A DNA stretch of 64,000 nucleotides from Erythrobacter sp047872805 (GCF_047872805.1 NZ_JBLQUK010000004.1:143618-207617); one strand, 5' to 3'; shown: positions 1 through 9,202, counted from the stretch's first letter. The notes: a model not told the origin generated them from the letters alone. Made by a program: numbers and translations.

Positions 1-456
1 AAATCCGCGCCGCACCATGCCCGCTGTGACCGCCAAGTTGAATTGGCGGCGGCGGTCATTCGCACCCGTCACCTCACGCACGATGCCGCGAAACGGGATG
101 AATGAGCCGACCACGCTTTGCGCGATGCGCCCCTCGCTGATGCCGCGTTCTGTGTCTCCGGCAATGTCGAAATCCGCGCCCAGCGCGCTGTCGAGCAAGG
201 CAATCTGCGCGACAATGGCGTTGCAATCGTCCAGTCCGTTGTCGGCATAGGGGTCCTGTGCCGCGAGCACCAGCACCTCGGGCAGATCGTCGCTGTCGAT
301 GTTGAAGTCTTCGAGCGGGGTGCGCGCAACATCCATCGCGTCGGGGTCGTCCTTGATCACTTGCGCCTGAAGCGGCGCGGCAAGGCAAAGGGCGGCGGCC
401 GTGCAGGCCAGGATGGACCTAACCGGGGTTGAAATAGCTATCGCATACTGTGTCAT
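1..456 (-). CDS. Secreted hypothetical protein, 3' end outside the window
   Basis: An open frame of 152 codons runs off the left edge without a stop. The ATG at 456-454 begins a protein whose first ~32 residues look like a signal peptide: a short polar start, a hydrophobic Ala/Leu/Cys stretch and an A-P-L-Q-A-Q cleavage-like end. The rest is acidic and soluble, with no motif I recognise. The start lies inside the end of the upstream zinc-peptidase gene (38-nt overlap), so the two are probably co-transcribed and perhaps translationally coupled. No later in-frame ATG would keep the signal peptide. The function is unknown; export to the periplasm is inferred from the N-terminus only. Confidence 0.6.
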   Translation of the reverse strand, partial: MTQYAIAISTPVRSILACTAAALCLAAPLQAQVIKDDPDAMDVARTPLEDFNIDSDDLPEVLVLAAQDPYADNGLDDCNAIVAQIALLDSALGADFDIAGDTERGISEGRIAQSVVGSFIPFRGIVREVTGANDRRRQFNLAVTAGMVRRGF

Positions 457-1285
457 CTGCGCTCTCCAATCCGCGCCGCAGCGCGTCCATGCGTTGCTGG
501 CTGGTTCCGTGGGTGAAATTTTCCGGGTTGATGCGTTGCCCCGAACGGCTCATCAAAGTGTCATCGCCGATTGCGCTGGCGGCGCGCAGACCTTCTTCCA
601 TGTCGCCGGCTTCGATCAGGTTGCGGTTCTTGCCCGCCCACACCCCGGCGTAACAATCCGCCTGCAATTCCATCCGCACCTGCAAGGCATTGCCCTGACG
701 CGGGTTTTGTTGTTGCAGGCTGCGCACCTGATTGGCCAATCCGGTCATGTTCTGGATATGGTGGCCATATTCATGCGCGATCACATACAGCCGCGCAAAA
801 TCGCCGCCGGTGCCGCTCATCTGAGCGAGCTGATCGTAAAATCCGGTGTCGATATAGATTCCCAGATCCGCTGGGCAGTAAAACGGGCCCGCCGCCGAAG
901 TGGCGCTGCCGCAGCCTTGCGTGGCGACGCGGCCATCGCGGTAAAGGTCAAGAAACGGTTCTTCAAACGCAACCCCGGCGCGGGCGAACTCGGGCGACCA
1001 TGTTTCATTGAGGCTGGTAAGCGCCGCGCAGGCCTCTGCGGAATAGGGCCCCATATTGCAGACTTGTTGTTCGGTCAGATCGCCCGTTCCTGCGTCCGGC
1101 GCGCTTTGCTGTTGCTGGATTCCGCCCAGCACCGCGACCGTCTGCGCCGGGTCAATGCCGAACGCAACCGCCCCGATCAGCGCAATGATCAGCGTGCCGC
1201 AGCCCACGCCGCCCGCCCGGCGCATCCCGCCGCCGCCACTTGAACGAACCTTGATCTTTGACGTATCAAACGGATTGAGCCGCAT
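419..1285 (-). CDS. ypfJ: Neutral zinc metallopeptidase, YpfJ family
   Basis: The 288-residue protein fits the YpfJ/neutral zinc metallopeptidase family. A glycine-rich cytosolic N-terminus (residues 1-28) is followed by one membrane anchor (about 30-45). The zinc-binding HEYGHH motif sits at 171-176, and the downstream E-L-Q-A-D-C-Y-A-G-V-W-A block (206-217) supplies the third ligand region. Four or more Cys in the outer domain could form disulfides. The protein is probably anchored in the inner membrane with the catalytic domain outside the cytoplasm. The physiological substrate of this family is unknown. It heads a leftward pair with the secreted protein that overlaps its 3' end. Confidence 0.9.
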   Translation of the reverse strand: MRLNPFDTSKIKVRSSGGGGMRRAGGVGCGTLIIALIGAVAFGIDPAQTVAVLGGIQQQQSAPDAGTGDLTEQQVCNMGPYSAEACAALTSLNETWSPEFARAGVAFEEPFLDLYRDGRVATQGCGSATSAAGPFYCPADLGIYIDTGFYDQLAQMSGTGGDFARLYVIAHEYGHHIQNMTGLANQVRSLQQQNPRQGNALQVRMELQADCYAGVWAGKNRNLIEAGDMEEGLRAASAIGDDTLMSRSGQRINPENFTHGTSQQRMDALRRGLESADDTVCDSYFNPG

Positions 1286-1424
1286 GCGAATATTCCCCTA
1301 AATCGCTGCCATAGGATGCCCGCCGTCTGCGCCAAACCGCGCTATTCGCTGGACACAGGATTTATGCGCGGCAAAAGCTGCGACACAGTTTCGGATAGAC
1401 GTTTCATTGCAAGAGGTGAACCCA

Positions 1425-2177
1425 ATGCTCAAGAAAAAGCGCGCTCTGGTGACGGGGTCGACCTCGGGCATCGGCTTGGCCATTGCCCGCGCGCTGCATG
1501 CCGAAGGGGCTGAAATTGTCCTCAATGGGCTTGGCGATCCCGATGAGATTGCTGCGCTGACCAACGAAATGAACGCCACCTTCAACGGTGCAAACTTGCT
1601 CGACCCTTCGGCGATTGCTGCGATGATGGAGGAAATTGGGCCAATCGATATCCTTGTGAACAACGCCGGGATGCAGTTCGTGTCGCCGGTAGAGGATTTC
1701 CCCACGGCAAAGTGGGACGCGATCATTGCGCTCAATCTGACCGCACCGTTTCACACGACTCGGCTGGCGGTGCCCGCGATGAAGCAAAAAGGATGGGGAA
1801 GGATCATCAACACTGCGTCGGCCCATTCGCTCACCGCATCGCCGTTCAAAAGCGCCTATAACGCCAGCAAGCACGGGATCGCTGGCTTTACCAAGACCAT
1901 CGCGCTCGAACTGGCGCAGACCGGGGTCACGGCGAACTGCATCAGCCCCGGCTATGTCTGGACCCCGCTGATCGAGGGGCAGATCCCCGACACAATGGCG
2001 GCGCGCGGGCTCACCCGCGAACAGGTCATCAATGACGTGTTGCTCGCCAAACAGCCGACCAAGAAATTCGTCCAGCCCGAAGAGGTGGGCGCGCTGGCGG
2101 TGTTCCTGTGCCGCGAGGAAGCGGGCAATGTCACCGGTGCGAACTGGAGCATCGACGGGGGCTGGACCGCAGAATGA
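1425..2177 (+). CDS. bdhA: D-3-hydroxybutyrate dehydrogenase (SDR family)
   Basis: This enzyme interconverts 3-hydroxybutyrate and acetoacetate with NAD and works in polyhydroxybutyrate/ketone-body use. The 250 residues show the SDR cofactor motif GSTSGIG (11-17), NNAG (79-82) and the catalytic S132, Y145 and K149. The C-terminal part, with ISPGYVWTPL, the Q-I-P-D loop, A-K-Q-P-T-K-K-F and a final DGGWTAE, closely follows the family's hydroxybutyrate dehydrogenases rather than generic SDRs. The ATG at 1425 is preceded by AAGAGG at 8-nt spacing; a TTG at 1407 is also in frame but less likely. Its stop overlaps the start of the following M28 lipoprotein gene by 4 nt (ATGA). Confidence 0.9.
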   Translation: MLKKKRALVTGSTSGIGLAIARALHAEGAEIVLNGLGDPDEIAALTNEMNATFNGANLLDPSAIAAMMEEIGPIDILVNNAGMQFVSPVEDFPTAKWDAIIALNLTAPFHTTRLAVPAMKQKGWGRIINTASAHSLTASPFKSAYNASKHGIAGFTKTIALELAQTGVTANCISPGYVWTPLIEGQIPDTMAARGLTREQVINDVLLAKQPTKKFVQPEEVGALAVFLCREEAGNVTGANWSIDGGWTAE

Positions 2178-3691
2178 ACGCATTGGGCCGCATCGTCTGC
2201 CTGGCCGCCGCCTGCGCCGCGCTATCGGCCTGCGCCAAGGCGCCGCTGGCGGTTGCTCCTGCACCCGAACGGACAGCGATTGCGGCCAGCCTGATGCGCG
2301 ATATTGCGGTGCTATCCAGCGACGAATTTGGCGGCAGGATGCCCGGAACTGCGGGAGAGGAGCGGACGGTCGCCTTTCTTATCAATCACATGCAATCCGC
2401 CGGTCTGGTGTCGGGCACCAACGATCCGGGCAGCGCGTGGCGCGCGCCGGTGGAACTCGTCAGCAGCGCGCCGATTGCGGGCGAAATCGTGTTTGTCGAT
2501 GGCGATGCACGGCAGCGAATTGAACCCGGCATGGCGGCTGCCTTTACCACTGCGCGGCGGTTGCTGGTTGAAAGCAGCCCGATGATTTTCGTCGGGTTCG
2601 ATTCCAGCGAAGTTGACCCCGAATCCATCGCGGGCAAAGTCGTCGTGATGCTGGGTGAGCCTGGCCAGAGCCCGCAGCGCCGCGCTGAATTGTTCAACGC
2701 CGATCCCGCCGCCATCATCACCGTGGTCGAAGACGAAGCGGCCATCGAAGGAGTGAACCGCGCCTTTGGGCGAGAGCGGCTGATCCTTCAAAGCGAAGAT
2801 GAAAAGCGCCTGACCGCCTTTGTCACGCATTCCGCCATGCGCCTCGCCAATGGCGCGGATCATTGGGATGCTTTGGTCGAGGAAGCCGCCAAAGACAATT
2901 TTTCGCCCGGTCCGCTGCAACCGGCGGTTTCGATCAGCGCAATGTCGAACCGGCGCGAATTTGCCAGCTCCAATGTTTTGGGGCTGTTGCCTGGCGCGGT
3001 TCCGGGATCGGGAGCGGTGTTGTTGCTGGCGCATTGGGACCATCTGGGCGAGTGCGGAAACAGCGATGCTGGCGATGACGAAGGCACCGAAAATTCCGCA
3101 GATCAACCGCGCGACCTGATTTGCAACGGCGCGGTCGACAATGCCAGCGGGATTGCCGTCATGCTCGAATTGACACGGCGGCTGGCAGCTTCCGGTCCGC
3201 ATGACCGCGACATCTATGTGCTGGCCACCACCGCCGAGGAATCGGGGCTGCTCGGGGCGAAAGCCTTTGCCGAGGCCCCTCCGGTTCCGCTCGATACGAT
3301 TGTCGCGGCGTTCAATTTCGATACTTCCGCGATTGCACCCGCCGGGTCGCCGGTCGGCTTTGTCGGCGAAGGGCGCACGCCGCTTGATCCCGTGATCCTG
3401 GAAATGCTGGCGCAGGCCGGACGCGAACTTGGCGACAAGCAATTTGCCGAGAGTTTCGTGCGCAGGCAGGACGGCTGGGCGTTGCTTGAAAAAGGCGTGC
3501 CGACGGTGTTTCTGTCCACCGCCTTTGGCTCCGAAATCGTGCTCGGCCCCTATCTGGCGCGCGATTATCACCGCCCTTCGGATGAAGACGGGCGGATCGA
3601 GCTGGGCGGGGCAATCGACGATCTCTTGCTGCATGAGGCATTGGTGCGGCGCTTTGCCAGCACCGCCGCCTATCCGCTGGGCGACAAATAG
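2174..3691 (+). CDS. Lipoprotein M28-family metallopeptidase
   Basis: The 505-residue protein is predicted to be an exported zinc aminopeptidase or carboxypeptidase. The N-terminus is a lipoprotein signal with lipobox L-S-A-C (Cys20). The M28 metal ligands appear in order: HWDH (287-290), D322 in G-A-V-D-N-A-S-G, the general-base/ligand pair E355-E356 in A-E-E-S-G, and a C-terminal Y-H-R-P-S-D-E block. Residues ~100-230 resemble the PA-type insert of secreted M28 peptidases. The start is chosen at 2174 because it gives the lipobox and overlaps the preceding stop as ATGA, which indicates translational coupling with bdhA. A longer in-frame extension upstream would destroy the signal sequence. 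The specificity cannot be read from the sequence. Confidence 0.85.
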   Translation: MNALGRIVCLAAACAALSACAKAPLAVAPAPERTAIAASLMRDIAVLSSDEFGGRMPGTAGEERTVAFLINHMQSAGLVSGTNDPGSAWRAPVELVSSAPIAGEIVFVDGDARQRIEPGMAAAFTTARRLLVESSPMIFVGFDSSEVDPESIAGKVVVMLGEPGQSPQRRAELFNADPAAIITVVEDEAAIEGVNRAFGRERLILQSEDEKRLTAFVTHSAMRLANGADHWDALVEEAAKDNFSPGPLQPAVSISAMSNRREFASSNVLGLLPGAVPGSGAVLLLAHWDHLGECGNSDAGDDEGTENSADQPRDLICNGAVDNASGIAVMLELTRRLAASGPHDRDIYVLATTAEESGLLGAKAFAEAPPVPLDTIVAAFNFDTSAIAPAGSPVGFVGEGRTPLDPVILEMLAQAGRELGDKQFAESFVRRQDGWALLEKGVPTVFLSTAFGSEIVLGPYLARDYHRPSDEDGRIELGGAIDDLLLHEALVRRFASTAAYPLGDK

Positions 3692-3787
3692 GTTCCTGCC
3701 CTAGCTTTAGCGCAAAACCCGCCCTACAGGGACCTGCACGATTCGCGCTGCCCCGGCGGCGGCAACCCAGACGAAAGCTGCGTGCAC

Positions 3788-5242
3788 ATGGACATCCCCC
3801 TCGGCCTGACATTTGACGACGTTCTGCTCCGCCCGGCAGAAAGCAATGTGCTGCCCAGCATGGCGAACACCCAGACTTATCTGACCCGCGATATTGCGCT
3901 CAACATTCCGGTCGTTTCGTCTGCCATGGACACTGTGACCGAAGCCGACATGGCCATCGTTATGGCGCAGCTGGGCGGAATTGGTGTGCTCCACCGCAAT
4001 CTCGACATTGCGCAGCAATGCGCAGCGGCGCGCGCGGTCAAGCGGTTTGAAAGCGGCATGGTGGTCAATCCGATCACGATCAGCCCGGATGCGGTGCTGG
4101 GCGATGCGCAGGCCTTGATGCAGCAACACCGGATCAGCGGGATTCCCGTCACCGATAGGGACGGCAAACTGCTCGGCATACTCACCAACCGCGACGTGCG
4201 CTTTGCCGAGAACCCGGCTCAGCCGGTGCGCGAGTTGATGACTACCGAAAATCTGGCCACCGTGCCGCTGGGCACTGGTCAGGAAGAGGCGCGGCGATTG
4301 CTGCATCAACGCCGGATCGAAAAATTGCTGGTGGTGGATGATGATTTTCGCTGCATCGGTCTGATCACGGTCAAGGATATCGAAAAAGCGGTCAATTATC
4401 CCAGCGCGACCAAGGATGTTTCCGGGCGGCTGCGCGTTGCGGCGGCGACCACGGTTGGGGATGCGGGCTTTGCCCGGACCGAGGCCTTGATCGATGCCGA
4501 GGTCGACGTGATTATCATCGACACCGCACACGGCCACAATCTTGAAGTCGCGCGCGCAGTTGAGCGGGCCAAGAAGCTCTCCAATTCGGTGCAGATCGTC
4601 GCGGGCAATGTCGCCACGCCCGAGGCGACCCGCGCTCTGATCGATGCGGGCGCGGATGCGGTGAAAGTGGGCATTGGTCCGGGATCAATCTGCACCACCC
4701 GCGTCGTCGCAGGCGTGGGCGTGCCGCAATTGACCGCAGTCATGGAAAGCGCCGCCGAAGCGGCCAAATCGGGCGTCCCGGTGATCGCCGATGGCGGACT
4801 GCGCACCAGCGGCGATGCGGCCAAGGCATTGGCGGCAGGCGCTTCGTCGGTGATGGTCGGTTCGATGCTGGCCGGGACCGCCGAAAGCCCCGGCGAAGTG
4901 TTCCTGTATCAGGGACGCAGCTACAAAAGCTATCGCGGCATGGGCAGCGTCGGCGCGATGGCGCGCGGCAGCGCCGACCGATATTTTCAGCAAGACGTAT
5001 CTGCCATGAAACTCGTGCCCGAAGGGATCGAGGGTCAGGTGCCGTTCAAGGGCCCGGCGGCCGACGTGATCCATCAACTTGTCGGCGGGATCAAGGCCGC
5101 GATGGGTTACACCGGCTCTGCCACTATCCCCGATTTGCAGAAACGCGCGCAATTTGTGCGGATCACCAATGCGGGCCTTTCCGAAAGCCATGTGCACGAT
5201 GTCGCCATCACCCGAGAGGCACCCAATTATCCGACGCGCTAG
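3788..5242 (+). CDS. guaB: Inosine-5'-monophosphate dehydrogenase
   Basis: GuaB oxidises IMP to XMP with NAD, the committed step of GMP synthesis. The 484-residue length and layout are standard: an N-terminal catalytic-barrel segment, two CBS domains at about residues 90-205, then the rest of the barrel with the active-site loop GPGSICTTR (catalytic Cys302), the I-A-D-G-G-L phosphate site and the M-G-S-V-G-A-M flap. The ATG at 3788 has GAAAG 10 nt upstream and is preferred over an in-frame GTG at 3782. The downstream rRNA methyltransferase gene begins 9 nt after the stop, so the two are probably one transcript. Confidence 0.97.
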   Translation: MDIPLGLTFDDVLLRPAESNVLPSMANTQTYLTRDIALNIPVVSSAMDTVTEADMAIVMAQLGGIGVLHRNLDIAQQCAAARAVKRFESGMVVNPITISPDAVLGDAQALMQQHRISGIPVTDRDGKLLGILTNRDVRFAENPAQPVRELMTTENLATVPLGTGQEEARRLLHQRRIEKLLVVDDDFRCIGLITVKDIEKAVNYPSATKDVSGRLRVAAATTVGDAGFARTEALIDAEVDVIIIDTAHGHNLEVARAVERAKKLSNSVQIVAGNVATPEATRALIDAGADAVKVGIGPGSICTTRVVAGVGVPQLTAVMESAAEAAKSGVPVIADGGLRTSGDAAKALAAGASSVMVGSMLAGTAESPGEVFLYQGRSYKSYRGMGSVGAMARGSADRYFQQDVSAMKLVPEGIEGQVPFKGPAADVIHQLVGGIKAAMGYTGSATIPDLQKRAQFVRITNAGLSESHVHDVAITREAPNYPTR

Positions 5243-5251
5243 GGACCAGCA

Positions 5252-6433
5252 ATGACGCCCGCCGCGCGGGTTCAGGCCGCCATCGAACTGCTCGACCAGA
5301 TTATCGAGGCCGCGGCGGCAAAGGCTGCGCCGGCGGACCGGCTGATCTCGGAATATTTCCGTGCCCGCCGCTATGCCGGGTCAAAGGACCGGCGCGCGGT
5401 GCGCGAAATGGTCTATGCTGCGATCCGGCTGTGCGGACCTCGTCCGGCCAGCGGGCGGGCAGCGATGCTCGCGCTGGCCCGGCAAGACGCGCAGATTGCG
5501 CCGCTGTTCGATGGATCGCCGCACGGCCCGCCGACCATCGGTGACAGCGAGAAGCCCGCCAAGACCGGCGTCGCGGTCAGCTGGATCGTGGGCAGGCTGG
5601 CGGCATCGGGGATTGAGAAACAGGCCGCGCGGGCCTTGCTCGACCGTGCCCCGCTCGACATTCGCGTCAACGCGCTCAAGGCCGAGCGCAGCACCATCGC
5701 CTTGCCCGAGCCGGGCGAGCCGCTTTCCGCGCCATCCGGCCTCCGCTTTCCCGCTGGCACCCCGGTCGATCAATGGGATGCATACCGCGACGGGCTCATC
5801 GAAATTCAGGATCATGGCAGCCAGTGGGTGTGCGAAGCGGTCGGCGCGCAGCCGGGCGAAACGATCATCGACCTGTGCGCAGGGGCGGGGGGCAAGACGC
5901 TGGCGCTCGCCGCGCGGCTGGGCAATGCGGCGACCCTGATCGCGGCGGATACGGACAAGCGGCGGCTGGGCAATCTCGCGCCGCGTGCTGAACGCGCAGG
6001 GGCGCAGATCGAGCGCACGGTGTTGCTTGATCCGGGACGCGAGCTGGAGGCGCTGGCCCCGTGGCTGGGCGCGGCGGACCGGGTGCTGGTCGATGCGCCG
6101 TGTTCGGGCAGCGGAACCTGGCGGCGCAATCCCGAAAGCCGCTGGCGGCTGGACCGGGCAGAGCTCGACCGGCTTAGCCAGTTGCAGGACCACGTGCTCG
6201 ATATAGGCGCGCAGCTGGTGCGTCCGGGCGGCACGCTGGTGTTTGTCACCTGTTCGGTGTTCGACGCCGAAGGGCCAGAGCGGATCGCCGCATTTCTCGA
6301 ACGGCATCCGGGTTGGCAGACCACTCCCACCGTGATCTCGGTGGGCACAGAGCGCGGCGGCGGCACAAGGTTGACCCCGCATCACGACGGGACAGACGGG
6401 TTTTTTGTCGCCATCCTCAATTCTCCGTGTTAG
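5252..6433 (+). CDS. RsmB/NOP-family RNA cytosine-C5 methyltransferase
   Basis: The protein (393 residues) has the RsmB/NOP layout: an N-terminal NusB-like helical region (1-~150), then a Rossmann-fold SAM domain with motif I D-L-C-A-G-A-G-G-K-T near residue 207. The two cysteines used by m5C RNA methyltransferases are both present: Cys284 in motif IV (D-A-P-C-S-G-S-G-T-W) and Cys334 in motif VI (T-C-S). The most likely target is 16S rRNA (RsmB-like, C967), but orthology to RsmB rather than another NOP2-type enzyme is not certain. It follows guaB by 9 nt. Confidence 0.88.
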   Translation: MTPAARVQAAIELLDQIIEAAAAKAAPADRLISEYFRARRYAGSKDRRAVREMVYAAIRLCGPRPASGRAAMLALARQDAQIAPLFDGSPHGPPTIGDSEKPAKTGVAVSWIVGRLAASGIEKQAARALLDRAPLDIRVNALKAERSTIALPEPGEPLSAPSGLRFPAGTPVDQWDAYRDGLIEIQDHGSQWVCEAVGAQPGETIIDLCAGAGGKTLALAARLGNAATLIAADTDKRRLGNLAPRAERAGAQIERTVLLDPGRELEALAPWLGAADRVLVDAPCSGSGTWRRNPESRWRLDRAELDRLSQLQDHVLDIGAQLVRPGGTLVFVTCSVFDAEGPERIAAFLERHPGWQTTPTVISVGTERGGGTRLTPHHDGTDGFFVAILNSPC

Positions 6434-6492
6434 CCTGAAACACTATGGCGGAGCCTCCATCTTCCCGGCTTGCTGATTTCAAGGAGCTTTTC

Positions 6493-6987
6493 ATGCGTTT
6501 CGCGCCCGTTGCTGCTGCTTTGTCGCTGTTTCTCGCCACCACTGCGAGCGTAACAAGCGCGGGTGAACAAGCACCAGCGCCGCGCGCGGCGATGCTGATC
6601 GCGCAGGGTCAGGCCTCGCTCGAAGCGGGTGAAACGCAGGCTGCAATTGATGCGTTTGAGGCCGCTTTGGTGGTTGATCCGGGTTACACGCCGATCTTTC
6701 TGCATCTCGCAGAGGCCGCGCGCCGCGAAGGCCTGCAAGGCAAAGCGATCCGTTACTACCGCGAAACACTGGCGCGTGACCCTGGCAATTTCGCCGCAAT
6801 TTCGGGCGAAGGCGCGGCCCTGGTGGAAAAGGGCGCCTTGGAAAAGGCGCAGCGCAATCTGGCCCGGCTGCAAAGCCTGTGCGGGGAAAACTGCCCCGAA
6901 ACCGTCGCGCTGCAAGCAACCATAGCCGCCGGACCGCCTGCGCGGCTGGCGGTGGAAGCGGCAGGCGACGGCACCGCCAGCAATTGA
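6493..6987 (+). CDS. Exported tetratricopeptide-repeat protein
   Basis: This 164-residue protein begins with a signal peptide (about 23 residues, ending A-S-V-T-S-A-G). Two to three TPR-like helix pairs follow: residues ~33-65 (Q-A-S-L-E-A-G-E, A-L-V-V-D-P-G-Y), ~68-98 and ~101-125. A Cys pair (C-G-E-N-C) lies near residue 137. TPR repeats usually serve protein contacts; the partner is unknown. The start is set by the strong AAGGAG at 6481-6486, 6 nt before ATG 6493; the frame is open further upstream but would lose the signal peptide. It precedes the GST gene by 13 nt. Confidence 0.75.
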   Translation: MRFAPVAAALSLFLATTASVTSAGEQAPAPRAAMLIAQGQASLEAGETQAAIDAFEAALVVDPGYTPIFLHLAEAARREGLQGKAIRYYRETLARDPGNFAAISGEGAALVEKGALEKAQRNLARLQSLCGENCPETVALQATIAAGPPARLAVEAAGDGTASN

Positions 6988-7000
6988 ACGGAACACATCA

Positions 7001-7681
7001 ATGCTGACGCTGCACCATCTTGAATATTCGCAGAGTTTTCGCATCCTGTGGCTGCTTGAGGCGCTGGGCGCGCCCTACGATCTCAAGCTCTACAACCGCG
7101 ATCCCGAAAGCAACCTTGCGCCCGATGATTACAAGGCGCTGTCGCCGCTCGGCACTGCGCCGGTCATCACCGACGGCGATCTGGTGCTGGCGGAAAGCAA
7201 CGCGATCATCGACTATGTGCTCGATGCGCATCCTGGCAGCGACCTGCGCCCCCTTGCGGGCCATCCTGACCGCGCGCGGCACCTGTTCTGGTTCCACGCC
7301 GCGCAGGGATCGTTGATGTCGATGCAGGGTATTGCGATGGTGCTGACCTTGCTGGAAACACGCTCGCCCTGGCCGATCAGCGCGCTGTTAAAGGCGGTGT
7401 TTGGGCAGGTGCGCAAGATTTTCGTCAACCCCCGGCTCGGCGCGCTGTTCGCTTTGATGGAAGCGGACCTGGGCAAGCAGCCCTATTTTGGCGGTGACAA
7501 TCTGACCGGCGCGGACATCACCTTGGTCTATCCGATGTATGCCGCGCGCGACAAAGGTGCGTTTGACGCGGGCTATCCCAACATTCTGGCGTGGTTTGAC
7601 CGGATCGAAGCGCTGCCGTCGTTCATCGCCGCGCGGGCCAAGGACAACCGTGATCGGATCGCATTCCGGTTCAAGGATTGA
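7001..7681 (+). CDS. Glutathione S-transferase family protein
   Basis: The 226-residue protein has the two-domain GST fold. The N-terminal thioredoxin-like half (1-80) contains L-S-P-L-G-T-A-P-V-I (cis-Pro) and the A-E-S-N-A-I glutathione-binding segment. The C-terminal half is helical with the N-capping N-L-T-G-A-D-I motif near residue 167. An S-Q-S-F-R stretch (10-14) is the place of the catalytic Ser/Tyr. It probably conjugates or reduces small electrophiles with glutathione; the substrate is not predictable. Its stop codon directly abuts the stop of the convergent rppH gene, leaving no room for a separate terminator. Confidence 0.9.
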   Translation: MLTLHHLEYSQSFRILWLLEALGAPYDLKLYNRDPESNLAPDDYKALSPLGTAPVITDGDLVLAESNAIIDYVLDAHPGSDLRPLAGHPDRARHLFWFHAAQGSLMSMQGIAMVLTLLETRSPWPISALLKAVFGQVRKIFVNPRLGALFALMEADLGKQPYFGGDNLTGADITLVYPMYAARDKGAFDAGYPNILAWFDRIEALPSFIAARAKDNRDRIAFRFKD

Positions 7682-8155
7682 TCAGATCAGCGGAGCAAAT
7701 TCTGCCACCAGTGCGGCGTAAACATCGCGTTTGAACGGCACGATCAGGTCCGGCAATTCGGCCGGATCGACCCAGCGAAACTGTTGAAACTCCGCCGGTT
7801 CATGCGCGTTCAGATCGACATCATCGTCGCTGCCCAGAAACCGCCCGAGGAACCATTGCTGTTCCTGCCCGCGATATTTGCCCTTCCACACCTTGCCCAG
7901 CAATTCGGGCGGCAGGTCGTAACGCATCGGCTGCGAAGCGGGCGCGATCACCTCAACCAGATGGGGGCCGATCCCGGTCTCCTCCTGCAATTCTCGCAAC
8001 GCCGCCGTTTGCGGGTCTTCGCCGCGATCAATCCCGCCTTGAGGCATCTGCCACGTGCCGAGCGCGCGTTTCTCAATTCGCTCACCCACGAACACCTTGC
8101 CTGCTGAGTTTACTAGCATGAAACCGGCGCAGGAACGATAGGGTAGCCCGCTCAT
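7682..8155 (-). CDS. rppH: RNA pyrophosphohydrolase RppH (Nudix)
   Basis: RppH removes pyrophosphate from mRNA 5' ends (and dinucleoside polyphosphates) and so starts mRNA decay. The 157 residues hold a complete Nudix box at 40-62, with the glutamates of R-E-L-Q-E-E-T-G. The family hallmarks Y-R-S-C-A-G-F-M, W-Q-M-P-Q-G-G-I and W-K-G-K-Y-R-G-Q-E-Q-Q-W are all present. Its ATG overlaps the stop codon of the upstream esterase gene by 4 nt (ATGA on the minus strand), which indicates translational coupling. Confidence 0.95.
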   Translation of the reverse strand: MSGLPYRSCAGFMLVNSAGKVFVGERIEKRALGTWQMPQGGIDRGEDPQTAALRELQEETGIGPHLVEVIAPASQPMRYDLPPELLGKVWKGKYRGQEQQWFLGRFLGSDDDVDLNAHEPAEFQQFRWVDPAELPDLIVPFKRDVYAALVAEFAPLI

Positions 8156-9102
8156 TGAGCGACTCCGAGTATGAACTTCATTGCTGCGACAATGCGCTCC
8201 AGATCGCGCTGCGCGCTTGGCACCGCGCCGCGCAGATTGGTGAAGGAATGGGTGAGGCCCTCCATTTCCAGGAACACGAATGGGCGCCCTGCATCCACCA
8301 GCGCCTTGGCATAATCGCGCCCCGAATCGCGGATTGGATCAAGGCTGGCGGTGATGAGCACCGTGGGCGGAGCCGTGCTGTGATCGCCCAGTATCGGGAA
8401 GCCGCGGTGATCATCGCGCGGCGCGGCAAATGCTTGATCGAAGAATTCGACCGCCGGTTTGGTCAGCACGAACCCTTCGGCAAATTCTTCAAGGCTGGCG
8501 GAACCTGCCGCATCGCTCGCCAGCGGGAACAGCGGGACTTGCAGCACCACCGGCACATGCGCGGGGCTGACGGCCAGCAATTGCCCGACCGCGAGCGTTG
8601 CGGTGCCCCCGGCGCTGTCGCCGATGGTGATGATGCCGGTTGCCTCGCGCCCCAAAGCCTCAGGCGAAGACGCGATCCAGCGTGTCGCCGCATCGCAATC
8701 GTCAATCGCCGCGGGAAAAGGATGTTCGGGCGCGCGCCGATAATCGACCGCGACCACCGGCAGGTCCATCAGCGCGGCCAATTCGGTGCAGAGATTGTGA
8801 TGCGTGTCGAGGTCCCCGATCACGAACCCTCCGCCGTGATAGAAAGTGAAGACCGGGCCCGCCTCGCGGCTTTCGCGCGCGTCATACAGGCGCAAAGGAA
8901 TATCTCCGGCGGGACCGGGGCAGGAAAGGTCACGCACCACCGCCAGATCGCGCGCCGGACGATCCGCCATGCCGTGCAGCGCGATATAGGACGCGCGCGC
9001 ATCCTCCAGCGTCATTTCTGCCACTTTCGGCCCGCCGATGGCGGCGAGCGCATCGAGAAAGGCCTTCATGTCGGGGCGGATGAATGGGGTTGGGCGGGTC
9101 AT
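8152..9102 (-). CDS. Alpha/beta-hydrolase, hormone-sensitive-lipase type esterase
   Basis: The 316-residue protein has the HSL-family esterase signature: oxyanion-hole motif HGGGF (89-93), nucleophile elbow GDSAGG (161-166, Ser163), an acid in S-L-D-P-I-R-D, and a His in L-T-H-S-F near the C-terminus. It probably hydrolyses short acyl esters or lactones in the cytoplasm, since no signal peptide is seen. The frame is open much further upstream, but ATG 9102 matches the family's N-terminus and follows a GAGAGAGAC purine-rich stretch. It is co-directional and overlapping with rppH; the functional link is unclear. Confidence 0.88.
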   Translation of the reverse strand: MTRPTPFIRPDMKAFLDALAAIGGPKVAEMTLEDARASYIALHGMADRPARDLAVVRDLSCPGPAGDIPLRLYDARESREAGPVFTFYHGGGFVIGDLDTHHNLCTELAALMDLPVVAVDYRRAPEHPFPAAIDDCDAATRWIASSPEALGREATGIITIGDSAGGTATLAVGQLLAVSPAHVPVVLQVPLFPLASDAAGSASLEEFAEGFVLTKPAVEFFDQAFAAPRDDHRGFPILGDHSTAPPTVLITASLDPIRDSGRDYAKALVDAGRPFVFLEMEGLTHSFTNLRGAVPSAQRDLERIVAAMKFILGVAQ

Positions 9103-9202
9103 GCTGTCTCTCTCCACACACAGTGTTCTGCGGCTGCGATAGAGCGATGCGCACAAGTTTTCCACTCGCATTGAAACAGGCGCGGGGATAGGCAGCAAAG
9201 CC

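Noticed and set aside
401..1243. 280-codon open frame antisense to the zinc-peptidase gene
   Set aside because: The opposite strand encodes a clear HEYGHH peptidase. The antisense product is Arg/Ala-rich with no motif, as expected from GC-rich codon bias.
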